From Halocatena marina (GTDB lineage: Archaea; Halobacteriota; Halobacteria; Halobacteriales; Haloarculaceae), in contig NZ_JALLPK010000004.1 of assembly GCF_023276375.1 (NCBI RefSeq), forward strand, positions 62,001 through 126,000: DNA of 64,000 nucleotides, given 5' to 3'. The notes beneath the pieces are model-generated. The model worked only from the letters and a program-made list of their open reading frames with translations. It had not been told where the DNA came from and ran no database searches. Below, in pieces: positions 38,841-46,252 of this stretch. How positions within the stretch are numbered: position 1 is the first letter of the stretch; every line of letters starts with the position of its first letter. A program made the translations under genes and the position numbers.

Positions 38841-39590
38841 ATGATGTTAGAAGATCGATCGAGCTTCGAGAATCAAGAGCTGTTATACGAAAATCCGCTC
38901 CAGTCTGAGGCGGACACCGAAGACTTTGTCATTGAGGGTGAGGGACTTGCGTCGTTTCCCCGAGACCGGTTACGCCTCGAGAGCCGTTATGGCTATCCCA
39001 GCAACGAAGACGTCTATCCGCATTTCCTCTGCTGGTGTCCCGAGACGTTTCCGGATGAGATCGCGGTTTCATGGGATTTCTACCCCATCCGCGAACCCGG
39101 CCTAGCGATGTTCTGGTTCGCCGCACGTGGTCAGAATGGTGAACATGTCCTCGATGACAGTCTGTCCGAGCGAAACGGACGGTACGGCGAAGACTACGGT
39201 GACAGCGACATCAACGCGCTTCACACATCTTACTTCCGTCGGAATACCGACGTCAAGACATCGAATATGTCGGAAGAGAGGTTCGGATATTACGAACGGG
39301 AGTTTCAAACGGTCAATCTCCGCAAGAGCAAGGGACTCAATCCGGTAATGTGGGGCGGCGACCCAATCCCAGGTGTCGCACAGGCGAACCCGCCGTACCG
39401 CATTCGGGTCGTCAAATATGGCCCAGACGTCGTATTCTCGGTCGAGGATCTTGAAGTCTACCGGTGGTCAGATGACGGAGAGACACACGGTCCGGTGCTT
39501 GAGGGCGGAAGTATCGGATTCCGCCAAATGGCGCCGTTGATTGCCGAATACGCTGACCTCAAGGTCCACAGTGTCGAAAAAGTCGAGTGA
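38841..39590 (+). CDS. DUF1961 family protein (concanavalin-like, carbohydrate-associated)
   Basis: 249 residues; ATG 38841 or the adjacent 38844. The sequence follows the DUF1961 pattern closely: FVIEGEGLASFPRDRLRLES, HFLCWCPETFPDEIAVSWDF, REPGLAMFWFAARGQNGE, INALHTSYFRR, NLRKSKGLNP, YRIRVVKYGPDVVFSVEDL, GGSIGFRQMAPLIAEYADLKVHS. The fold is a lectin-like beta sandwich. Members sit beside polysaccharide-degrading genes in many bacteria, but no activity is firmly established. No signal peptide. It converges with the FGE gene. Confidence 0.85.
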   Translation: MMLEDRSSFENQELLYENPLQSEADTEDFVIEGEGLASFPRDRLRLESRYGYPSNEDVYPHFLCWCPETFPDEIAVSWDFYPIREPGLAMFWFAARGQNGEHVLDDSLSERNGRYGEDYGDSDINALHTSYFRRNTDVKTSNMSEERFGYYEREFQTVNLRKSKGLNPVMWGGDPIPGVAQANPPYRIRVVKYGPDVVFSVEDLEVYRWSDDGETHGPVLEGGSIGFRQMAPLIAEYADLKVHSVEKVE

Positions 39591-39671
39591 GTTGGTGATT
39601 GCTTGACCGTTGTACGGGACTCCCCAATCAGGTAGTTCTGAGGTGGCTCACTACCCACGGGAAGTGGGCTT

Positions 39672-40679
39672 TCAGCCTCCCGATTCGACGTCCGCGACAC
39701 ACCGAAAGCCGATATTACTTGTCGAACTGTCCGGCGTATTTTTTGACCGAGCAGCAACTCGATATCGGTTACACCAGGACCGATGACAGAGATGCGATCC
39801 ACCTTTCATTACACGCGAATCTCCATCCGGTGGACCTGCGGGATTGTCAGAGTCATAGGCATCTGTCGTGTGGTACTCTGCGGAGAACCAGTCAGAACAC
39901 CACTCCCATACGTTTCCAACCACGTTGTACAGCCCAAATCCGTTAGGCTCGTACTCATTTACAGGAGCAGTCTGTTCGTATCCGTCGTCCCCCGTATTGT
40001 TTTTTGGAAAGTCTCCTTGCCAGATGTTACATCTGTGTTCGTTATCTGGCTGGAGGTCATTTCCCCATGGATAAGTTGCGTCCTCAAGTCCCCCTCTGGC
40101 CGCATATTCCCACTCCGCCTCAGTAGGCAATCGTTTTCCTGCCCACTCAGCGTATGCCGTAGCGTCATTCCATGATACATGTGTGACCGGATGCTTTAGC
40201 CGGTCGTCTTCGAGGACATTCGAATTCGGTCCCTCGGGACGGAGCCAGTTAGCACCTCTGACGGCAACCCACCACGAGGCTGCATCAACCTTCTCAAAGA
40301 CGTGTTTTTCGTCAACTTCATCGACAAAATCCTGGAACACGAATGACCAACCGAACTGCTCTGCGTCTGTTGTGTACCCTGTTTCTTTAACAAACCGGAA
40401 GAACTCTGCATTCGTGACAGCATATTTGTCAATTAGGAAGGGGTCTACTTTGACCTCTCGTACTGGGCCCTCTCCATCTTCCGGGAACCCAATATCATCG
40501 TCTGCCCCTATTTTAAAAGATGAAGCATCTAATTTTACCATCTGTTTGATTCGAGAGGATTGATGAATTCCCTGAGATCCACTCCCTCGACCAGATTCTG
40601 TCATGGAAACAGGCTCCTCTTGAGAAGAATTGGTTGAATCTTTGCGTGAAGCAGCGCAACACGGGTGGTCTTCTGTCAT
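39672..40679 (-). CDS. Formylglycine-generating enzyme (aerobic sulfatase maturase)
   Basis: 335 residues. The FGE-sulfatase domain (~50-330) shows HPVTHVSWNDATAYAEWAGK, LPTEAEWEYAARGG, YPWGND, GLYNVVGNVWEWCSDWF, and the decisive MKGGSHLCHRSWCNRYRVAA segment with Cys298 and Cys303. These two cysteines bind copper and catalyse oxidation of sulfatase Cys to formylglycine with O2; the flanking RSKNTPDSSTSNIGFRC is nearly identical to eukaryotic and bacterial FGEs. Many SUMF1-domain proteins lack this pair, so this is a true maturase. It is cytoplasmic, like the five Cys-type sulfatases here. The N-terminus carries PCCAASR, which resembles a sulfatase motif with Pro replaced by Ala. Confidence 0.95.
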   Translation of the reverse strand: MTEDHPCCAASRKDSTNSSQEEPVSMTESGRGSGSQGIHQSSRIKQMVKLDASSFKIGADDDIGFPEDGEGPVREVKVDPFLIDKYAVTNAEFFRFVKETGYTTDAEQFGWSFVFQDFVDEVDEKHVFEKVDAASWWVAVRGANWLRPEGPNSNVLEDDRLKHPVTHVSWNDATAYAEWAGKRLPTEAEWEYAARGGLEDATYPWGNDLQPDNEHRCNIWQGDFPKNNTGDDGYEQTAPVNEYEPNGFGLYNVVGNVWEWCSDWFSAEYHTTDAYDSDNPAGPPDGDSRVMKGGSHLCHRSWCNRYRVAARSKNTPDSSTSNIGFRCVADVESGG

Positions 40680-40700
40680 GGCTTGTCCTTCAAGCAGCCA

Positions 40701-40710
40701 TGTTATTAGA
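40701..40710 (-). promoter_or_regulatory. TATA-like box of the FGE gene
   Basis: TGTTATTAGA (+ strand reading), centred 26 bases from ATG 40679; weak match. Confidence 0.35.
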
Positions 40711-41170
40711 TGTAACTGTAGCTGGCATGCGGACGGAAGTGAGTCAATCTTTCAAACGTGTTTTTGTAATGATCAAGTAATCGCTGTTCCGAACGTCACA
40801 GGATTGTTTCGGTGGCAATATTTCTGCATAGATTTACTGAGAGACACGCCTGTTCACAATTACTAAAAAACACGCTTGTTCCCAAGCAGTGTTTCTCATG
40901 GTCGTCTTTGACTATCGTGCAGTCTGCTCTCGGTTAGGAACGAATCGTTGGAGTGACTACCCGAACCTAGATCGAAAAGTGGGTACATGTTGAGAATGAG
41001 GGTCGAACGCTTCCACAATTCATGAGTAGGCAGTTGGCTGAGCGTCCGCTAGTGACGTGCGCTGTTTGTTTACTACTGTACGTTCAACGACCGCATCAAG
41101 CGCTCGACAGACGACCTTCAGATCGGGAAAGTATCGAGACTGGACATAGAAGATCGTTATATTTTACCAC
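40711..41170. other. Intergenic boundary between glycan cluster and replication genes
   Basis: Some 460 bases. A + strand frame just before 41171 reads NDRIKRSTDDLQIGKVSRLD and looks coding-like for ~40 codons, without a family; possibly a remnant. No RNA gene seen. Confidence 0.3.
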
Positions 41171-41788
41171 TCACTCTTGATGAGCGCAGTTACAGCCCCC
41201 ACCGTCGAGCAACTCCTCGACAGTGTATGATTCACCGCAGGTATTACAGAGCACGCGGACATCGACGAGTACATCAAAGTCACCAAGGGTAATGCGTCCA
41301 GTATTATCGAGGTTTTTGAGCGTCGTATCAGTGACTGCACTAGTTCTCGATCCCATCCGCTGTATTATTTCTGCTCCTTTCTCAATCGGATCAGCTCTGT
41401 CTACGTTCGACTCATAATTCACATCACGATGCTTTGTTAGATAAGTGTGTATTGTTTGATGTGTGACGAAATCCTTTTTGAGTTCTTCGACATCGATCCC
41501 GTCACGAGCAAGTGCATTCTTTGTCTCGGTTTGTACGCCACTACTGACAGCCTCGTCAGTTAATAGTCGGTAGATATTCTCAACCTCGCCGTTGAGCGGT
41601 GACGCGTTCGCTTGATCCAATGCACTACTCAGTACAGTTCGGTTGAACAAATCTGCAAGCTCGCGGAGACTATATTGATCATCATCGTCGCCTACCCAAT
41701 ACGCTTCAAGCTGGTTGCCCATCCCCGTCAGCTCATACTTACTAATAATTCGTTGAACTTTGGTCTGAGTTCCCGAACTATCACTCAT
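41171..41788 (-). CDS. rdfA: RdfA-family (rod-determining factor) protein
   Basis: 205 residues matching the haloarchaeal RdfA family along its length: IISKYELTGMGNQLEAYW, YSLRELADLFNRTVLSSAL, GEVENIYRLLTDEAVSSGVQ, DFVTHQTIHTYLTKHR, RMGSRTSAVTDTTLKNLDNT, LGDFDVLVDVRVLCNTCG. The C-terminus (LCNTCG...GGGCNC) is a Cys-rich, probably zinc-binding end. In Haloferax volcanii RdfA is needed for the rod cell shape. Many haloarchaea have plasmid-borne extra copies of unknown role. It lies 239 bases downstream of orc1/cdc6 on the same strand, so a replicon-linked regulatory role is possible. Confidence 0.85.
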   Translation of the reverse strand: MSDSSGTQTKVQRIISKYELTGMGNQLEAYWVGDDDDQYSLRELADLFNRTVLSSALDQANASPLNGEVENIYRLLTDEAVSSGVQTETKNALARDGIDVEELKKDFVTHQTIHTYLTKHRDVNYESNVDRADPIEKGAEIIQRMGSRTSAVTDTTLKNLDNTGRITLGDFDVLVDVRVLCNTCGESYTVEELLDGGGCNCAHQE

Positions 41789-42027
41789 GATCCAATATGG
41801 GGTTCGTACTGTGCTTGACTGTTTCGGAGACTGACGGCATTATTCAGAGGATTATCGCGTCTTTGAGTAGCAACTTTCACTGTGATCTCGTGCTGGGGAG
41901 TATTCTGATTGTCACTCCTGATTATCACTCAAAAACACCACAATCCGTCGCTGATATGATCATCACTGCTGGCACGTCTGGACGGTCGGGATTCACTACA
42001 CTTTTCTTCTGTTCCTGTTGTAGAAGG

Positions 42028-43227
42028 CTACGGTTCCTGTTCTGCTGCAATCTCTTCTCGGGCCGTGAAGACGGCGTCGGCATCCATCGCAAGTTCGTAC
42101 TCATAATACGCACCGCCCGCCCGCCCATCGTTTCGCTCTGTTCGGCTGAGGAAGCCAAGCATTTCGAGTTCAGAGAGATGATCTTGCACGCTGCGCAGTG
42201 ATGAAAGCGGGTCGGTTCCCCAGTGAGCAGCAACCCGTTCATACGTACTCTGGATAGACTTAGACCGAACAGGCGTTTCATCACTTGACTCAAGCCGAGC
42301 GACAGCTTCAAGGATCAGTTGAGCATGCGGTGTTTGATCACGGATCTTATTACGGACGCGTCCGCGCTGGACTCGGGTTTCAGCGGAGTGGATATGGTCG
42401 TCAGTAACCACCTCATCGTTTCGATCTTCAGCGAGATCGCCGCCCGTGCTAAGGAGATCAAGTGCTTGACGGGCACTTCCCGTGTCCTGAGCGGCTTTCG
42501 CAGCGCAGAGAGAGATAGCACTTTGGGTATAGGCGTCATCTACAAACGCTTTCTCTGCTCGGTGCATTAGGATGGTCCGAAGCTCGTTGGCGTCGTACGG
42601 TGAAAACGAGAGTTCTTTCTCCATCAACGTTCCTTTAACCTTCGGGCTGAGACTGTCTCGGAATCGATAGTTGTTGCTGATTCCAATAACACCAATCCTT
42701 GCGTGGGTGAGATTACCGTTCGATCTCGCACGGGGGAGTTCATAGAGGAGAGAGTTGACTTTTGCAAGATGATCAATCTCGTCAAGGACGAGCAGGAACG
42801 TCCCGCCTCGTTCGTCAAGAGTAGTGTAGAACGCTTCGAGGGCGTCACCTGTTGAGAGCCCTTTCTTGGGGAAGTTGGGTTCGCTATCATCGCGCAGAGT
42901 ATTAATGAATGCGCGAAGTGTACCATAAGCGGAGTCGTTGTTACAGTTGTGAAAGAGAACATAGAGATCATCAGTTTCGTCGCGACTATCGACCTGCTTC
43001 TGGAGGGCTTTCATCATGTATCTGGTGACGGCAGTCTTTCCGACACCGGTCTTACCATAGATGAATATATTGGATGGATTGCGTCCAAAAAGAACGTCTT
43101 TGAGAGCGTTTCTGTATGCGTTAATTTCGTCTTCTCGTTCGAGAATGGTCTCTGGGGCGTAGTCTTCCTCAAGAACATGCTTGTCCTCGAAGAGCTGATT
43201 GGTCATCCCCTCGAATGGGTCGTTCAT
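42028..43227 (-). CDS. orc1/cdc6: Orc1/Cdc6 family replication initiator
   Basis: 399 residues. AAA+ ATPase with Walker A GKTGVGKT (58-65), Walker B LLVLDEIDHLAK (Asp149-Glu150) and sensor region GVIGISNNYRFRDSLSPKV; lid helices include TGSARQALDLL. The C-terminal winged helix (~300-390; LESSDETPVRSKSIQSTYE, RSVQDHLSELEMLGFL) binds origin repeats. It starts replication at an adjacent origin; the repeats at 43276-43352 and 43675-44158 directly upstream are the likely binding sites. Length is typical of accessory haloarchaeal copies. A TATA-like box lies 28 bases before ATG 43227. Confidence 0.95.
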   Translation of the reverse strand: MNDPFEGMTNQLFEDKHVLEEDYAPETILEREDEINAYRNALKDVLFGRNPSNIFIYGKTGVGKTAVTRYMMKALQKQVDSRDETDDLYVLFHNCNNDSAYGTLRAFINTLRDDSEPNFPKKGLSTGDALEAFYTTLDERGGTFLLVLDEIDHLAKVNSLLYELPRARSNGNLTHARIGVIGISNNYRFRDSLSPKVKGTLMEKELSFSPYDANELRTILMHRAEKAFVDDAYTQSAISLCAAKAAQDTGSARQALDLLSTGGDLAEDRNDEVVTDDHIHSAETRVQRGRVRNKIRDQTPHAQLILEAVARLESSDETPVRSKSIQSTYERVAAHWGTDPLSSLRSVQDHLSELEMLGFLSRTERNDGRAGGAYYEYELAMDADAVFTAREEIAAEQEP

Positions 43228-43250
43228 GGCAGTTTTTCAGCTGAGAGAGG

Positions 43251-43260
43251 TATTGTATAC
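43251..43260 (-). promoter_or_regulatory. TATA-like box of orc1/cdc6
   Basis: TATTGTATAC (+ strand reading), centred 28 bases from ATG 43227 and just beside the first inverted repeat copy, so initiator binding could repress its own gene. Confidence 0.4.
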
Positions 43261-43275
43261 CAGACTTAAATAACT

Positions 43276-43352
43276 ACTGTTCGTCTGTTTCGCTTGTTCT
43301 AGTTCTTTAAGTAGTACACACACAGTACGTTTCGTCTGTTTCTCGGTGAAAC
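43276..43352. repeat. Two inverted copies of the origin repeat core
   Basis: At 43325-43352 the reverse complement of the array element (GTTTCAC, GAGA, ACAGACGAAACGTAC) occurs with only two single-base insertions. A shorter partial copy (TTCGTCTGTTT) lies at 43280-43290. Both are opposite in orientation to the array at 43675 and sit between it and orc1/cdc6. Confidence 0.7.
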
Positions 43353-43674
43353 CACACCACTAGACACCAACAAACAGTATATTGCCGCAACCAAAACAAT
43401 CAATACAGTATACTAGGCCACCAAAGCTGATTGTAGCTAGTGTTCAAACTGAATGTTTGGGCTTGGTTTTCTTCTTAGTATCTGAACGAAGTGAGAGGGA
43501 AAACGGTGCTGTTGTTGTGGTTTGTTCAGTTGTCTACGGACCTATGGAAACGAAACTCAAGCTTGCGTGGATTAGGGGTAGAATGTCATGGATACACAAA
43601 ATCCTTGATGGTCCAAATTTCACAGAAGGATATCCATTGGGAATCACACCTGACAAACATCCCTACAGAGCCAA
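43353..43674. other. Probable origin core between inverted and direct repeats
   Basis: About 320 bases flanked by oppositely oriented repeat copies, beside the initiator gene. Moderately AT-rich near 43355-43430. The open frame across it (to 43705) runs into the repeats and shows no protein family. Likely duplex-opening region by position only. Confidence 0.4.
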
Positions 43675-44158
43675 ACAGACGAAACGTACCGTCTCTCTAT
43701 GTTGATCTGGCATCACCCTGTTTCACGAGAACAGACGAAACGTACCGTCTCTCTATGTTGGTCTGGCATCACCCTGTTTCACGAGAACAGACGAAACGTA
43801 CTGTCTCTCTATGTTGATCTGGTAGCACCCTATCTCACGAGAACAGACGAAATGTACTGTCTCTCTATGTTGGTCTGGCATCACCCTATCTCACGAGAAC
43901 AGACGAAATGTACTGTCTCTCTATGTTGGTCTGGCATCACCCTATCTCACGAGAACAGACGAAACGTACTGTCTCTCTATGTTGATCTGGTATCACCCTA
44001 TCTCACGAGAACAGACGAAACGTACCGTCCCTCTATGTTGATCTGGTATCACCCTATCTCACGAGAACAGACGAAATGTACTGTCTCTCTATGTTGGTCT
44101 GGCATCACCCTATCTCACGAGAACAGACGAAACGTACCGTCCCTCTATGTTGGTCTGG
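43675..44158. repeat. Tandem 56-bp repeats, 8.6 copies (putative replication iterons)
   Basis: Units begin ACAGACGAAACGTAC at 43675, 43731, 43787, 43843, 43899, 43955, 44011 and 44067, with a ninth of 36 bases from 44123. Units differ at few positions (C/T in the core, GTTTC versus ATCTC before CACGAGA). There are no spacers, so this is not CRISPR. Open frames of 107-171 codons across it exist only because 56 bases lack stops in these frames. Next to orc1/cdc6, this is best read as an array of initiator-binding sites or an incompatibility region. Confidence 0.85.
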
Positions 44159-45216
44159 GCGACATCAAACGAGTCTGTACACAGGAGTCTAGCCTCAAAG
44201 TACAACAGAGATGATTGACGCAAAGCTCCTCATGAACACCGGATGTACGAGCTTCTGAAAGAACAGACGTTTCTGGAAGCTAAATCAACGCGTACTGGTG
44301 GTGAACGGGGGCAAGGTAGCTATCTTAAGGATCGGCTAGTTCCAGACACTGAAATCGTCTTCAAGCCAGTGCTTCGAAGTGGTCAATTCGAGAATTGGTA
44401 TGACATTTTCTCATCAGAAAGGCAGGAATTCTTTTGATTTTTACATATCTACCAGTCCACACTCAACGCCGCATCCTCATCGGTAACAGTTATTCCATTT
44501 TCTTTCATGTTGGATGGGGAACGTACGTCTCCGGTATCAAGCACATCAAACCTGACTCGGGTACGCTGCCGACAATGACTGTGGGATGGGATAGATCTCC
44601 GAATTTAGATGTTTGAGTAGATTAACGTCACCGACTGCGATGTGCCTGCCAATGATTACCACCCGAGGCGTGATGCATCACTGTGCGGTAATCAAACCGA
44701 GATTGGAGGCTCCCGAATGCCTTTTGCGTGGCCGCTGATAGCGATTTCTGTCGCAGCGTGCGACAAGCGATCGAAGTACACCGATTGGCCGCTACCACAC
44801 ACCCATTTCCATCCAGCAGTATAGTCGACCATCACCTCGATGGTTGTGGGGCGGCCACTTCCATAGAGTACCGATCTTGTTTTGTATCGAGCGGGAAAGA
44901 ACGATCTCACCGCTGCTGTCTCATGGTCCGTACTCATTCCTTCACAAATATTCCACTCTCATATCGACGCGAGTATATTTTTATAAATACAATTGTAATT
45001 GGGTCTTGTATTTGTGAACAATACTAGTACGAGTACGAACGCAGCCCCACGTTACTTACTCAACAGCTACAGTCTTCACTATGACCGGATCAGCCGCTAA
45101 GCCGAGAGACCATCCACACCAGATCATGCTCAGTATATGTTATTATTCAAATTTGTATATCGGTCTCATTCCCATCGTCACAGGATGACCTCACCACGTT
45201 TTGAGCTCCTTCGAGA
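44159..45216. other. Gene-poor stretch downstream of the repeat array
   Basis: Just over 1 kb. Several 60-100-codon frames overlap on both strands. The most gene-like is minus-strand 44937-44692 (81 codons, MSTDHETAAVRSFF...GWKWVCGSGQ), without a known family. No RNA genes recognised. Contains an AT-rich run at 44981-45000. Confidence 0.3.
44692..44937 (-). CDS. Possible small hypothetical protein
   Basis: 81 codons, MSTDHETAAVRSFFPARYKT...ending GIREPPISV. It has a start, acidic N-terminus and a Trp/Gly-rich centre (VDYTAGWKWVCGSGQ). I do not recognise it, and + strand frames overlap it, so it may be chance. AT-rich sequence upstream could hold a promoter. Confidence 0.22.
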   Translation of the reverse strand: MSTDHETAAVRSFFPARYKTRSVLYGSGRPTTIEVMVDYTAGWKWVCGSGQSVYFDRLSHAATEIAISGHAKGIREPPISV

Positions 45217-45597
45217 TCATCTCGAATTGACTTCTCCTGAATAACTACGGTAGCTATTGAGGTTTTTCTGATAATTGTCATTACAATCGGCACACCGATC
45301 CACTAGATCTGCAAGGTTGTGACTCACGTCTATCGATCCAACGCCGAAGGAAGGACCTTCGTATTCGAGCGGCGAATCGTGATTGAATCCACGTTGTTCC
45401 ATCTCCTCGGCGAGTTCCTCGTGTCGCTCCTCCAGTCGACTCGTGTCAATGTTACCTTTCTCTGCATGACCGCCAGCAATGGCTTCGCCGTGAGGGTGAT
45501 TTAGAATGGTCCCAACGAGTTGGTGGTGTTCTGCGTGTTCACCACGAAGATGTTCATCACAGAGGATCTCTGTCGGTACGCACCACATTCGCGTCAT
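45217..45597 (-). CDS. Pyrimidine dimer DNA glycosylase / endonuclease V family protein
   Basis: 126 residues, typical family length. MTRMWCVPTEILCDEHLRGE is the conserved N-terminus, where the amine of residue 2 (after Met removal) or nearby Arg/Glu acts in catalysis; LVGTILNHPHGEAIAGGHAEKGN and LEERHEELAEEMEQRGF follow. The late C-x-x-C (RCADCNDNY) is common in haloarchaeal members. T4 endonuclease V relatives cut DNA beside UV-made thymine dimers. A stand-alone gene; divergent from the DoxX-like gene at 45670. Confidence 0.82.
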   Translation of the reverse strand: MTRMWCVPTEILCDEHLRGEHAEHHQLVGTILNHPHGEAIAGGHAEKGNIDTSRLEERHEELAEEMEQRGFNHDSPLEYEGPSFGVGSIDVSHNLADLVDRCADCNDNYQKNLNSYRSYSGEVNSR

Positions 45598-45669
45598 CTA
45601 TCTTTGCTAGGAAAGCCATCCTTAGATTCCTACCGATTTTTTATAGACAACCCATCCTCTACTACGGAT

Positions 45670-46101
45670 ATGAGCGACGATATCGCCACCATCTTGAGCC
45701 GGCTCAAACAACCGCTTGTCTATGTAATGGGCGTCTTCTACACTGTCGCAGGAGTACTACATTTCGTCTTTCCGACGGCCTATGCTCGGGTTGTTCCACC
45801 GTTATTCCCTAAACCTCATCTTCTCGTCTATCTTTCCGGAATTGCGGAGATCGGCCTTGGACTCGGTGTGATGATCCAGCGGACACGCCGGTGGTCCGCG
45901 TGGGGGCTCATCGCACTCCTCGTTGCAGTTTTTCCAGCGAACATCCATATGGCGACCAGTGACATGGCAACGAATTTGGTTCCCGACTGGGCCACTGGTA
46001 TCGCGCAGGGGGCAATGTGGGCACGACTTCCGTTTCAAGGGGTTCTGATACTCTGGGCATGGTGGTATACGCGTTCAGAGTCTGAATCTTCTGCGTGCTA
46101 A
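45670..46101 (+). CDS. DoxX-like integral membrane protein
   Basis: 143 residues from ATG 45670; a longer frame from 45520 overlaps the glycosylase gene and is not a sensible N-terminus. Four hydrophobic segments: LVYVMGVFYTVAGVLHFVFP, LVYLSGIAEIGLGLGVMI, WGLIALLVAVFPANIHMA, and FQGVLILWAWWY. The GVLHF...GIAEIGLG pattern is that of the DoxX/DoxD-like family. Exact function unknown; members are linked to redox or thiosulfate metabolism in a few cases. Confidence 0.8.
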   Translation: MSDDIATILSRLKQPLVYVMGVFYTVAGVLHFVFPTAYARVVPPLFPKPHLLVYLSGIAEIGLGLGVMIQRTRRWSAWGLIALLVAVFPANIHMATSDMATNLVPDWATGIAQGAMWARLPFQGVLILWAWWYTRSESESSAC

Positions 46102-46224
46102 GGGGGATTGGCACGATTGTTACTGGATATTTCATCTTGAAATGTTGGTTAATGACCAAATTCTCGGAGGAAATCTATGCAGTAGGAGTCCTACGTCTCT
46201 CCATACCAGTCTAGTACTACCGGG

Positions 46225-46252
46225 TCTCAGGTGAACAGGTGAAATGTACTGT
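46225..46252. repeat. Solitary degenerate copy of the origin repeat
   Basis: TCTCAGGTGAACAGGTGAAA then TGTACTGT matches the array element (TCTCACGAGAACAGACGAAATGTACTGT) at most positions, in the same orientation, 2 kb from the array. Confidence 0.5.

Noticed and set aside
43675..44158. CRISPR array
   Set aside because: The units are contiguous 56-bp copies with no unique spacers, and no cas genes are nearby.
43491..44214. Long open frames (109-171 codons) through the repeat array
   Set aside because: They exist because the 56-bp unit has no stops in those frames; the peptide is a repeat of LCWSGITLSHENRRNV-type text without a protein family.
45520..45669. Upstream extension of the DoxX-like gene
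   Set aside because: The 50 added codons overlap the glycosylase gene and lack any membrane or signal features.
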